Shown here one piece after another: positions 11,230-22,368 of a stretch of 64,000 bases of DNA. Source of the DNA: Capra hircus (taxonomy: Eukaryota; Chordata; Mammalia; Artiodactyla; Bovidae); assembly GCF_001704415.2 (NCBI RefSeq), contig NC_030811.1:78634069-78698068 (forward strand). Reading direction: 5' to 3'. A program made the position numbers and the translations under genes. The notes under the pieces are model-generated. The model ran no database searches. It was not told the origin of the DNA and worked only from the letters and a program-made list of their open reading frames with translations. Within the stretch, counting starts at the first letter, position 1. Each line of letters opens with the position of its first letter.

Positions 11230-11330
11230 TGATAACACTTATATATGGCATCTAAAAAAAATGGTAGAAATGAATTTACTTACAAGACAAAAATACACTC
11301 ACGTATGGAAAACCAACATGTAGTTGCCTT
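11230..11330 (+). mobile_element. L1 fragment in the opposite (plus) orientation
   Basis: 'tatatggcatctaaaaaaaa' followed by 'atggtagaaatgaatttact' is the sense strand of the L1 segment that should come next in the minus-strand copy. The switch at about 11230 is a 5' inversion of the same insertion, the pattern produced by twin priming. Confidence 0.7.
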
Positions 11331-14042
11331 TCCTTCCATTTGATACCTTGTTTTTATTAATGGAATGATTAAATTTCCTCATATTGCCCATGAAATGTAT
11401 GCCATAGTATTTCACCTAGAATTTTTTACTAACAAGTTGTTATTCAGAAGTTTTCAAAGTTAATTTCATTATCAAGAGACTTTTCAAAGGCAGATAATTT
11501 ATCATCCAGTAAAATGAACATGTGCCAACTTTTAGCTTTGTTTTGTTTTAAGATACTATAAGGATAACAAATTAATAACTGAATTCATCCCCTTTTAAAA
11601 AACTTAAAGTGTTTCTAAATGACTATTGCATCAATTTTGGAAAAACTAACATGTTTTGCTTATGCTTGAGAAAATCCTAAATTTTAATCTTACAATAAAT
11701 GTCTTACTTTAAAACTAATGGAATTAGAAATTTGACCTGTCAAATTTGACTTGATTTTAATATATGTCAGCCTTTTCTTTGCTCAATAAACATTATTTTA
11801 AAATAAGCTGATAACTATATAATCACATCTCTTTCCGTTCTCTTGAAATTTTGGCCTTGATTCTTATAAAGGGACCTCCATAAGTCATACAGGCCCCAAA
11901 TCCTATTTGCTCCAGTAGTTCCTATCCCACTAGTCAATAAGTAGTTTGGCATTTTTCTGAAGAACATTTTTGTTTCATTATTCTCTTGATTGAATGAAAT
12001 CTGTATGGTACAACTGAATTCTCATTCTTCATGCTATCTATTGAAACTGAGGTCTGGGAAGCCCTAGCATTATCAGGATATTAAATTTTAAGCACATTTT
12101 ATATCAGAATGAAAATTAATACTTTGTTTCTTACTCTATTTTCTTGTATTGTCTTTAGTGAAAGTAGAACGTACCACAGGGTATGAAACTTTAGGTATCC
12201 TAGCATGTTAGAATTCATTTAGTAAATTCTGCTAACCATCAGTTTTATTTTGCCATATTTTCAAAATGTCTTCTGACCTCTATCAAGTGGAAACTATAAA
12301 TATAGATACATGGGAACTTTTCTCTATTAATATTAAAATTGTTTCAGTCATTTTTCATGGAATTATTACAGGCAAATGCAAATAGCTGATTAAAAACCAA
12401 TGTTTGTGAAACACATTCTCAATATATTGCTACTTAATTTTTTTAAATGTGTTTTTTGCTGAGTTTAAAGTTTGAGTGGTAGAAACAAACTTTCAAAATT
12501 CAGTATCACCTACTGGAGAAAGTTTATTTATTTGCTAAGTAACAGTAGAAAAAAACAAATTGTAGTTGATATTTACTGAGCTGCCAGATCGCATTTAAGT
12601 ATTAAATGGTATAATCAAGCAGAAAAATCAGATATTTAAGACCTAGCTTTTTTTTTCCTTTCTGGATAGCAGAACTCATGAGACATATGTTACATTTATG
12701 TATTTCAACAAATATATAGAAAATTCTATGATGTACAAAGAACCATATCCACAAAAAGTTAAATAAAAATATAGTACAATCCATAAGTGCCAAAAATGGT
12801 GGTAGGGAACCTAAAGGTATAACAAATATTTGGCACTGGAATAAGACCAGTAGGAGCTAAGATCAAAATGATGTATTGTTTGAAAAGCTTGATGTGACTT
12901 GTAAATCTATTAAAACAAAACACAGAAGATAAAGCTTGCTTTTTTTTAAATTACAAAAGCTATAGAGAGAAATGAGTATCACTAAAATGAAGGGGCAAAT
13001 CATGTTTAATTCATATACAAATAAATATAGAAAGAGATAAACTGACTAAAATTGTGGCATAGTATCAGACAAAAGATATTACTCATTATTTTAAGTTTTC
13101 TGACTTATTTTTAAATAAAGAGTTACGTAAAAGAGCTCATATTCAATTTCTTGCATATTCATTCAGAAATGTTCAATCCATTTATATCCTCATGTTTACA
13201 TAAAAAGGGTGATACTGTCCTATTTGTTTTTCCCCTCCAGCATAACAAGCTGTTAACACCTTTAAGCCTACATTTCTGATTAATGGTTGTGTTTTATTCT
13301 ACTATTTCTTATTTGTTGATATTTAGGGACCTTTATATTTTGGCTTTTCTTATTATAAAATCATGCCCAAACTGACCATCCTTGTACTTACATCTTGGCA
13401 TACTTATCTGATTATTTTTTTAAATAAGATTAATTCCCAGTAAGAACACTGCTGGATCAGTGAGAGTGTAAGTATAAAATGCAATAAATACTCAGTTACC
13501 CATCCAGGAAGGACAAGGTCAAGCAAAAAAAAAGAAGGTCTGATGCTCCCCAAATCTGACCCAAGAACACTCCTTATCTCTCCCTAGGAATTTAGAGAGC
13601 AGTCTAGAATGCAAATGAATGCTGATCATGAAAATATTGAATTGAGATTTTTTTCAATCAAGGTGAATAGTCTAAACTGAGAAATCAATTAAAAGGATAG
13701 ACTTTCAAACTGAAAATAATTATGAACTGGCAGTATGAGTTTAGGAGGATTTTTTTTTTAATTGCTTGAGATGAGGTTAAATTCAGTGGAGAATGTTCAA
13801 TATTTGTATATCCAAGTCTTGTGGAATTTCATAATCAAATAATTATATGTATAAACATATATGTATATTATCACTGAATTTAAATTTGAAAATTCAATTT
13901 GCTTTTATTACATTCTATAATCAATATTTTGCAAGAATTCAAAATTATTAAGTTTGATAGGAAAGTGTTTTAAAATTGAAATTTAAAATGTAAAATAGTT
14001 TATCTTACTGCCTCTATGACAGATTTCCTCTTTTTGTGCTTT
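11331..14042. other. Long AT-rich intergenic stretch, no gene or young repeat seen
   Basis: About 2.7 kb with no recognised SINE, LINE, LTR or exon. Open frames are short (longest about 63 codons, minus, 12602-12793) and without domains. Confidence 0.5.
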
Positions 14043-14600
14043 AAGATTACTGAGGATTGTGACTGCAGCCATGAAATTAGAAGATGATTGCCAAGCTATG
14101 AAAAACCTAGAGAGTATGTTAAAAAGCAAAGACATCACTTTGCTGACAAAGGTCTGTATAGTCAAGGCTATGGTCTTCCCAGTAATTATGTACAGTTCTG
14201 AGAGCTGGACCATAAAGAAGGCAGAGAGACAAAGAATTGATTCCTTTGAACTGTGCTGAAGAAGACTCTTGAGAGTCCCTTGGACAGCAAGGAGATCCAA
14301 CCAATCAATCTTAAAGGAAACCAACCCTTAATACTCATTGGAAGGACTGATGGTGAACATGAAGCTCCAACACATTGGTGACCTGATTTGAAGAGTGAAC
14401 TCATTGGAAAAGACCCTGATGCTGGGAAAGATTGAAGGCAGAAGGAGAAGAGGGTGACAGAGGATGAGATGGTTGGATGGCATCACCGATTCAATGGACA
14501 GGAACTTGGGCAAACTCTGGGAGATGGTGAGGGACAGGGAAGTCTGGCATACTGCATTCTACGGGGTCACGAAATTGGACACGACTTGGTGACTAAACAA
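14043..14600 (+). mobile_element. BovB LINE 3' end, plus strand, 5'-truncated
   Basis: Starts at 'aagattactgaggattgtga' and encodes the RT C-terminal region (14059-14259: SWTIKKAERQRIDSFELC). It then runs to 'acacgacttggtgactaaac' at the BovB 3' end. Stops interrupt the frame after the ELC codons. Confidence 0.92.
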
Positions 14601-14724
14601 TGCCTATGCTACTTAGTAGATCACATTTTAAATTAAAAAACTAATGGTATTTAGGAAATTAATTTCTAATTATAAGTAGAAATGTTATATACAGAATCGA
14701 AAATAATTGCACTGTTTACATTGT

Positions 14725-14905
14725 AAAAAATAAAATATGTTATGAATTTGGGATAATTTATAATTTGCAAATATGTGATACACCTCTATGTATCTTCAAA
14801 ATTAGAAGAGATTATGCCCCTCTTTTAATTTTGAAGGTACATAGAGGTGTATCACATATTTGCAAATTATAAATTATCCCAAATTCATAACATAGTTTAT
14901 TTTTT
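14725..14905. repeat. Long near-perfect inverted repeat (86-bp arms, 9-bp spacer)
   Basis: Left arm 14725-14810 and right arm 14820-14905 are reverse complements with only three mismatches by eye; the spacer is 'attatgccc' (14811-14819). The arms contain 'gtgatacacctctatgta' and its complement. The arms match no repeat family I recognise and encode nothing. Such a structure could form an 86-bp hairpin in single-stranded DNA or RNA. A templated inverted duplication is the simplest origin; a MITE is less likely because no terminal duplication is obvious. Confidence 0.97.
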
Positions 14906-14925
14906 GCCAAAATCAGATGTTGGGT

Positions 14926-15139
14926 GGGCTTCCCTGGTGGTGCAGAGGTTAAAGCGTCTGCCTGCAATGTGGGAGAACTGGGTTTGATCCCTGGGTCGGG
15001 AAGATCCCCTGGAGAAGGAAATGGCAACCCACTCCAGTATTTTGCCTGGAGAATCCCATGTACGGAGGAGCTTGGTTGACTACAGTCCACGGGTTGCAAA
15101 GAGTCGGACACGACTGAGCGACTTCACTTTCACTTTCAC
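14926..15139 (+). mobile_element. Bov-tA SINE with target-site duplication
   Basis: A full SINE from 'gggcttccctggtggtgcag' to 'cgacttcactttcactttca'. It is flanked by 'agatgttgggt' (14915-14925) and 'agaggttgggt' (15140-15150), an 11-bp target-site duplication with one mismatch. The intact ends and low divergence suggest a relatively young insertion. It sits 20 bp from the hairpin at 14725-14905. Confidence 0.96.
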
Positions 15140-15593
15140 AGAGGTTGGGTAGATTTCCTAGTAAATTAGTAACAGCAAGGCTCCCACATCAAATTATGGT
15201 CTAGATGCTCACAAATTGACATAGTCAGGGTTAGAGGCAATTCCAAAGACCTTGAGTACACGACTGAAGGAGCAGTCAAAGCTTGCAGAGCTAACAAAAG
15301 GATAGGTTAAGACTGGAGGTGGTGATATTTCCATTTGAAATCTTTGGAAATCTAGCCCAATAAGCTCTTTATTATTTCATATTGAAATGTAGTATGGAAA
15401 AACCAGCATAACAAAGTAACTCCTCATCAAAAGTGCATGTATTTTCAATTCAATTTAAGTATTTTAATTCAGGCCAAAGAATTTGACACATAAGGTGAAG
15501 CTAATTAACTATTTAATCAGCAATCTTGGTGACTTGGGTCAGAAGGTTGTTATATCTGAACTCCTGTTTTTTCAGATCAAAGATAGTAAAGGA
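15140..15593. other. Intergenic DNA, no gene seen
   Basis: Unremarkable sequence. Its right edge, 'atagtaaagga' (15583-15593), is the left target-site duplication of the U6 composite. Confidence 0.6.
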
Positions 15594-15699
15594 GTGCTCC
15601 CTTCAGCAGCACATATACTAAAGTGGGAACAATATAGAGAAGATTAGCATGGCCCTGTGCAAGGATGACATGTATATTCATGAAGCATTCCATATTTTT
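15594..15699 (+). pseudogene. RNU6 pseudogene: U6 snRNA pseudogene
   Basis: Full-length U6-like sequence of 106 bp: 'gtgctcccttcagcagcaca', 'agagaagattagcatggccc', 'gcaaggatgacatgtatatt' and terminal 'catattttta'. U6 is the catalytic spliceosomal snRNA. Here the invariant ACAGAGA box reads ATAGAGA, and several other positions differ, so it would not work as U6. No upstream U6 promoter elements (PSE/TATA) were recognised. It begins directly after a target-site duplication and runs straight into L1-associated sequence, so it arose by retrotransposition. Confidence 0.95.
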
Positions 15700-16057
15700 A
15701 AGAACTCCCACTAAAGAACATGCACTAGTTCTGATAGCTGTGAACATTGGAGGCAAGAACACATAGGAGGAGGACCAGATTAGAATCTGAGCTGCTCCCA
15801 TAGCTGACCCAGAGATCAGCACAGTGTTGGAGGGTAACCTAAGGAGGTGAGGTGAACTATGACTCCCAGTGAGGGAGAGGACTCTGACAGCAGTGACTCA
15901 AGAAAAACATTTATTATTCTTATGTTTTGACTTGTTCTGTAGATTCTTTTGGATTTTTTTCCTTTTTGTTCTTTTTTTTTGCTCCCTCTGTTGTAGTTGT
16001 CGATTTTATTGGCACTATGAAATCTAATTAAGCTTCTGAGCTTTTTTTTTTTTTCCT

Positions 16058-16345
16058 CAGTCACTTTTTTAATTGTTGTTATAAACCTATGCCTCTATGT
16101 TGGGCTTTTGCAGTTCTGTGTAGTTTTCCTTTTTTTCTTTTCTCTTTTTAATTTTAATTTTTAGTTTTTTAATCCTATTATTATTTATTTTTTCTACACT
16201 TGTTTGTTTGCTTTTCCTACTGTTCTTTTCCCCTTGCAGTTAATCTTTAATGTATATAAATCTTCTTTATCCACCTCTATTTAACCTTGAGTATCAATTC
16301 TTTCTTTCTTTCCTTTCCTCTCAATATAAAAGTTTCATTTTCATT
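16058..16345 (+). repeat. Direct repeat copy A in the T-rich segment
   Basis: Begins 'cagtcacttttttaattgtt' and ends near 'tttcattttcattgcttc'. It matches 16530-16838 in order throughout, including 'cttgcagttaat' and 'tgtatataaatcttcttt'. Confidence 0.8.
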
Positions 16346-16529
16346 GCTTCATTTCTCAATTGGCACCTTGTGTTAGTTATGTTTTCCAGTTTGGGCTTTA
16401 GTTAGTTTTGTTCTTAACTGTTAGATATAATTTTCAGTTTTCTTTGTTCACTGGGTCAGTCTGTCGTACTTTATTATTGTTGGACTGCTTTGATTTTGCT
16501 TATGTGTGTATATGTGTATGTGTATATTC

Positions 16530-16838
16530 AGCCACACTTTTTATTGTTGTTATAAACCACTGCCTCTATGATGAGCTCTTACAGTTCTGTGGAGTTTTCC
16601 TTTTTTTTTTTTCTTTTCTTTTCTCTTTTTTGTAATTTTAATTTTTGATTTTTTTAAACCTACTTTTTTTAAACATTTATTCCTTTGTTTGCCTTTTCTA
16701 CTGTTGTTTTTCCCTTGCAGTTAATTTTTAATGTACATAAATCTTCTTCACCTACCTCTATTTAACTTTGCATGTCTATTCTTTCTTTTCTTTCTTTCCT
16801 TTCCTCTCAACATATTTGTTAGTTTTGCTTTCATTGCT
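16530..16838 (+). repeat. Direct repeat copy B in the T-rich segment
   Basis: Begins 'cagccacactttttattgtt' and ends near 'ttgctttcattgcttta'. It is offset about 471 bp from copy A, with about 185 bp of different sequence between the copies. Confidence 0.8.
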
Positions 16839-16850
16839 TTATATCAACCT

Positions 16851-17036
16851 AGAGGATTGTATCAAAGTAGGCTCTGTATCAACGTAGAGGGGTAGGATGG
16901 GGAGGGAGATGGAAGGGAGATTCAAAAGGGAGGATATATATGTATACCTATGGCTGATTCATATTGAGGTTTGACAGAAAACAATAAAATACTATAAAGC
17001 AATTATCCTTCAATAAAAAAATAAATTAATTAAAAA
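16851..17036 (+). mobile_element. L1 3' end, plus strand, with A-rich tail
   Basis: Typical ruminant L1 terminus: 'ggggtaggatggggagggag', 'gtatacctatggctgattca', 'ctataaagcaattatccttc', 'aataaaaaaataaattaatt' and an A run. It is followed at once by 'atagtaaagga' (17037-17047), which matches 15583-15593 before the U6 pseudogene. Confidence 0.9.
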
Positions 17037-17047
17037 ATAGTAAAGGA

Positions 17048-18639
17048 TAACAAGTTAAAAAAAACAATAACTTTGAAATACTGCGCATTGAATAAAATAT
17101 CTTTCCAATAGATTATAAGTTTAAAAGACAAGAATCCTCACCAGAAGCATTCAGGGGATCAATTCTTTGCTATGAAATTTTGATTGATATACTGTTGTCT
17201 TTTCTTTTTTAAAAAAATTTTCCATACTATTTTCAATTGACTCTTGAAGTTATTCAAGTAATCCTGTGTATCAAAGCTCCATGCCAGAAATAAACAATGC
17301 TATTGAAGGTCACCAATTAAGTATTCCTAAAGCAGGACTAACTCACACAGCAATGGAAGCTACCTCAACCAGCCTGACTTGAAGTTCAGTGAAAATCAGC
17401 ACATACTTTCTGATCACTTTGTTCTCAAATACGCAGTAAGACAGTTAAATGAAAACAAGCCAATAGAACACTGACATGAAAATAAACCAGTGGGGAAAGA
17501 AACAGTTAAACTGAATGAGACAGACTCCATGAGTTGCCTAATTAAGGTAATACTCAAATGTGTGCCATTACTTTTGCCATCACTTTATTCAAGAGATTCA
17601 TAAATCCCACAGCAGGATGGCTTTACACAGTTATCAAATGAAATAAAAATACCCAGAGGCAGAGAGCAGAGGGCACACCACTGCTTCACCAAGAAGAAAG
17701 AGATTATTAGAATTAATACTGGCAAATTCACATTGGATACTCAAAAGAAAATTATTCAGAATATTAATTTTTTACTGGATTTTTCTTGGTTTTAGCAAAT
17801 ACTTGGAGTTAATGTTACTACTGAATTCTACTTTCAGCAGAAAATCCTTGTAATCACTTAGGACAAAATCATACAGAAAAAAAATTGAAGCAGAAAAAAT
17901 AAAATCTGACCAATGATTGAATCCTTCAAAAGTAGATAAAAAATAAAAAGAACTTCTTACAATTATTTCAAGACACTCACTAAAAGAAGAAGTGATATTT
18001 TCCTCATGAGAACTGATTTATTCTTATCTATATTTTTGGTAAAAGTTACAGTATTTAAATAAGTGAAAAAAGTACTCAATCCTCAGTATTAAGTTAATAT
18101 GGTGAGAGATTAATAGAATCTAAAATTTCCTAAAGGCCACTATATATTTGCATTTTCAAAAAACAAGCATTGCAAAACAACTAATAAAATATGTCAGAGG
18201 TTAGGAAAAAATATCAAAGCAATTAAAAATGTCCTTTTATTTCTTTGTTTTTATTTTGTTTATGTAAATCAAAGAAAGATACCTATTTGATTTCCATGCA
18301 ATCATTAAAGAAATTCTTGTAAAGTAGGAAGATAGTACACAAGGAGCAGGCTTGTTATTTGGGGTGGGAGTCAAGCTTTATATGTTATTTCTAAATATAT
18401 TGGCATATGTGTGTGTGCAATTTTTCTGTCTTTTTGGATATTCAAACTTAGTTACATCTGAAAAGTAAATTTTTATATAGTATAAATTAAGCTGAAAAAA
18501 TAATTTTCTATGTGTTTTTATAAAACTGCTATTAAGACAATAAATGCAGGTCAGAATTACAAAAGATTCTGATTGCTGATATTGCAAACTCTTGATTATA
18601 AAGCTGTTACATGCTTATTGTAAAAAATCAAGAAAAAGG
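17048..18639. other. Repeat-poor intergenic stretch, no gene seen
   Basis: About 1.6 kb without a recognised repeat or exon. It is more mixed in composition around 17280-17700 than the surrounding AT-rich DNA. Could include conserved non-coding sequence, but nothing here proves that. Confidence 0.5.
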
Positions 18640-18799
18640 AATATGTTTTATAGTTTCCGATCTTATGTTGAGGGTTGTAGTCCATTTTAAGGACTTTGCC
18701 ACTGTCAGGCAGGAGTCCAACTTCATTCTTGTGTGTGGATACCCAGTTTTCCCAGCACTATTTGTTGAAGAAACTATAATGTCTGCATTGTATAGCCTT
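18640..18799 (-). mobile_element. Old L1 (L1M-type), minus strand, first segment
   Basis: 'acccagttttcccagcacta' and 'tttgttgaagaaactataat' are the reversed 3' region of older mammalian L1s. It is interrupted at about 18800 by a young L1 tail and resumes at 18951. Confidence 0.8.
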
Positions 18800-18950
18800 G
18801 ATGGGGAAGGAGGTGGGAGGGGGGTTCAGGATGGGGAACACGTGTACACCCGTGGCAGATTCATGTTGATGTATGGCAAAACCAATACAGTATTGTAAAG
18901 CAATTAGCTTCCAATTAAAATAAATAAATTTATATTTAAAAAAAAAAACA
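18800..18950 (+). mobile_element. Young ruminant L1 3' end, plus strand, nested
   Basis: 'atggggaaggaggtgggagg' to 'caattagcttccaattaaaa' plus an A tail: a severely 5'-truncated L1 of about 150 bp inserted in an older minus-strand L1. It ends in a run of A at 18938-18948. Confidence 0.88.
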
Positions 18951-19112
18951 AAGATCATTTGACCATTTTTAGGAGGGTTTATTCCTAGGCTCTTTATTCT
19001 GTTTCATTGGTCTATTAAGTTTATCTTTATGCCATAACCATAATATTTTGATTACTGTAGCTTTGTAAGATGCTTTGAAATCAAGAAGTGTCAGGTCTCT
19101 AGTTTTTGTTTT
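18951..19112 (-). mobile_element. Old L1 (L1M-type), minus strand, second segment
   Basis: 'gtttattcctaggctcttta' and 'ttgattactgtagctttgta' continue the reversed old L1 after the nested young L1 tail. It is interrupted at 19113 by BovB. Confidence 0.82.
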
Positions 19113-19594
19113 TATTTTTCACTCTCCTTTTCCCCTTCATCAAGAAGCTCTTTAGTTCCTCTTCACTTTCTGCCATTAAAGTGGTATCATCTACACATCT
19201 GAAGCTGTTGATATTTCTCCTGGCAGTCTTGATTCCAGCTTGTGATTTATGCAGCCCAGCATTTTGCATTCAAGTTGACTTCAACAATATGTGGACCAAA
19301 AACCTCCAGATGTACAAGCTAGATTTAGAAAAGGCAGAGGAACAAGAGATCAGATTGCCAACATTCGTTGGATCATCGAAAAAGCAAGGGAATTCTGAAA
19401 AACATCTACTTCTGCTTCACTCAAAACCCTTCGACTGTGTGGATCACAACAAACTGTGGAAACTTAAAGAGATGGGAGTACTAGACCACCTTACCTGTCT
19501 CCTGAGCAACCTGTATGCAGGTCAAGAAGCAACAATTAGGACCAGACATGGAAAAACTGACTGGTTCAAAATTGGAAAAGGAGTACATCAAGGT
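19113..19594. mobile_element. 5'-inverted BovB inserted in an old L1
   Basis: 19113-19270 is minus-strand BovB (reversed codons of the YADD-downstream region, 'tcatcaagaagctctttagt'). 19271-19594 is plus-strand BovB RT ('ttagaaaaggcagaggaaca', 'cgactgtgtggatcacaaca'). The two halves point in opposite directions and are flanked on both sides by the same old L1, so they are one insertion that suffered a 5' inversion (twin priming). No intact RT frame remains. Confidence 0.85.
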
Positions 19595-21595
19595 GGTATA
19601 TTTATATTTATAATTGTCATATCTTCCTGATGAATAATGTCCTTCTTTGTCTCTTGTGACAGTTTGTGACTCAAACTCTATTTTACCTGATATAAGTATC
19701 ACCCCTGCTGTCTTTTGGTTACCATTTTCATTGAGTATCTATCTTATCCTTTCATTTTGAGCCTATGCATTTCCTTCAGCCACTGCATGTGATTTTGATT
19801 ATAGGATTTAATCTATTTACATTTAAATTAACTTCTGATAGGGAAGACGTACTATTACCATTTTGTTCACTGTTTTCTGTATATGGTATAGTTATCTTTT
19901 CTGTTTCCCTTCCTTTGTATTTTGTTAATGTTTTTTTGAGGTAACATGCTTTGATTGACTTCTCATTTTTTTGTACACCTTTTGTAGGTTATTCTTTGTG
20001 GTTACCATGGGGATAATATAAAACATCTTTTAACAATCTATTTTAAACTAACAATTTCATTGCATAAAGAAACGCTACTCCTTTATATCACCCTTGCTTT
20101 ATGTTATCAATGTCACTAATTGCATTTTAAAAACTATTTTTGTCATTAACATAGTTTTATAGTTATAGCTATTTTCATGCTTTTATCTTCATTTTATAAC
20201 TGTATTAAAGGTTATCTACTCATAACCATTACAGCATTACAACAATCTGTATTTGCCTATATATTTACTTTGCCAGAAAGCTTTACATTTTTGTACACTT
20301 CCGTGTTGCAGTTCTTTTGTTTCAATTTGAAGGACTGGCTTTGGAGTTCTTTTAAAGCAGTTTAGTGGTGAGGAACTTTGTCAGTTTTCATCTATCTGGG
20401 AAGGTTTTAAATTTTCTTTAATTATTGAAGAACAGTTTTGTCAGATATAGTATTCTTGGTTGTTTTCTCTCATCACTTTGAATATATATTTGCCAATATC
20501 CTACTATTTTTAATACATTGTTTTTCTGATTTCATTTTTTAAATCTATGTTCTCTCGTAGTGTATTGAGTTTAATATTTTGAACTCTTTGTTGGGTAATT
20601 CATAGCCTTCCACTTCTTCAGTGTCAGTTTGTAGAGATTTGTTCCTTTAATTGGGACATGTTTCCCTTTTTCTTCATATGCCTTGTTATTTTTTCCTTGT
20701 CATGATTAATGCATTTGAAAAAAATAGCCACCTGTCTCATTATTTACAGATTGGTCTTTGTACAGGAAAAGACCTTTGCCCATCAGCCTGGCTAGAGCTT
20801 TTAGGTGCCTGCAAAACTTTTATGGTGATATGTCTTGCTGGGTTTGGATGTGTTGCTTCTCATTTAGTTACGTCTGCAGGTTTCTTTTTCAGGTTCCTGC
20901 AGTCTTTCTCCCTCTGGTGTTTTGTTTTGTTTTGTTATGTTACTACAGGTTCTAGTGGTTCCACAAAACCACTGAGCTCTTTTTGTTTTATGCATACTCC
21001 AAGGATACAAGCTGTGCTAGAGCATTCAAAATCAGCTGAGATACAAATTAGTCTCCTGAAAGCTTCAATATTTATGTATATTCCACTCTTCTCCTTTCTC
21101 TCTCAAGTGAGGAGTCATGAGTTGGACATTTTCTCCCAGTGACTGTGAGCTGTGCCAGTTTCTGTCTGCAGTATTATAAATTATCTGGTTCTATCACAGG
21201 CTGCTAAGCTTTCTTTTGTTCTCTGTGGTCCCCAGGCAAGTTCTATTTGCATAATTTTGAGTCAGGCTAGACAGAAGACCATCCCTTGGACAGATTGGTA
21301 AGAAGCCAGAACTTCCTTTCTCAAGGATGAAATGATGACTTGGGCTTTTCCTCCCTTGCATAACTTGTGCCAGCTTGGGTTAAAGGCTGATGCAGTTGAA
21401 ATGAAATGGTTTTTCTTACCCACTTCAATATGGCTGAAAGTTGTTCTTGACTTTTAGTTTGTCTGTGTGTTGAGACTTCCTAACTGTTTTTTCAAATTCT
21501 TATAAATTGGTTTTGGGTCGTATATTGTTAAGTCAGTGTCTGTAGGGGAACAGAATATAGTACTCCCTCTTCTGCCATTTGCTGATATCAAGCTA
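19595..21595 (-). mobile_element. Old L1 (L1M-type), minus strand, third segment
   Basis: A long reversed old L1 region, recognised from 'taatgtccttctttgtctct', 'gatataagtatcacccctgc', 'tttgtggttaccatgggga' and 'gatatagtattcttggttgt'. The 163-codon plus-strand frame at 20651-21142 is a chance frame on the opposite strand. The right limit is uncertain. Confidence 0.78.
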
Positions 21596-22368
21596 TTGAT
21601 CTTGATCTGTAATTGTAATTCACCTTGCTATCAGTTTTATATTAGTGGAACCATCTGTTGGAGTTGAAGCATAGATTGGCTACAAGATCCAATGTTTCGT
21701 GTTTATGGTGTTTTTTTTTTTTCTACCATGTTGTAATATGTATTTTTATCAGAATTTTGGACAGATTGAGGCAAGTACTGCTAGACAAGTTTCATGTCAA
21801 ACTGCAGGTCAAGAGCAGAAAGTAAACATTATTGCTTTAAGCATTGTATTTGAAAAATCCTTCATCTATCTCCTGTTCACATCCATTTTAATGAGAATTT
21901 AAAGAAAACTTGTTCTGCTTATAGCCAAGAATGAGCAGCTAAGATTGTACCACAAGTCCAGTTGACAACTATTTCATTGTCAGTTAATTTTATTTTTGAC
22001 TAACAACCAGATTCTTTTTCAACTTTTGAATTAAGAAATTGAGACTTTGGAAAGTCAGATAGTACTAGGACAAGTGATATAAGTGTACAGATCATGTAGG
22101 GCTTGGGATTACAAAGTCTCAGTGGCTTATAAGAACTGTATTTTTTTTGCATGTCAGTTTTCCTGTAGGCAGTTGTTCCGCTAACATAAGCTAGGCAGGG
22201 CCAGGATAGACTGAGCTCCAAGCTTCTAGTTTGATGCTATATATCTCTATGTACTTTTGTTCTGAATTCCAGGTTAATGAGGCTGTGGCTTCCTGAAATG
22301 TGCTTTTCTCATGGAAATTACAGAAGCACGATAGGCCAAACCAAATAATACCATGATATTATCCAAAC
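21596..22368. other. Intergenic DNA, no gene seen
   Basis: No confident repeat or exon. A 73-codon minus-strand frame (22000-22221) has no recognised domain. Confidence 0.5.

Larger units (their letters stand above)
15700..16850 (+). mobile_element. T-rich central part of the U6-L1 composite, family not identified
   Basis: Sequence between the U6 pseudogene and an L1 3' end, with no target-site duplication separating it from either. The left part is mixed sequence ('gacccagagatcagcacagt'). From about 15900 it is T-rich with many T runs. It contains two diverged direct copies of about 290 bp (16058-16345 and 16530-16838). It may be the 3' untranslated region of a ruminant L1 subfamily, but I could not confirm that. 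Confidence 0.6.

Noticed and set aside
15594..15699. Functional U6 snRNA gene
   Set aside because: The ACAGAGA box is altered, other conserved positions differ, no U6 promoter elements are seen upstream, and it is fused to L1-associated sequence within target-site duplications.
20651..21142. 163-codon plus-strand frame rich in hydrophobic residues
   Set aside because: It lies antisense to an old L1, and reversed T-rich L1 sequence gives such hydrophobic translations by chance.
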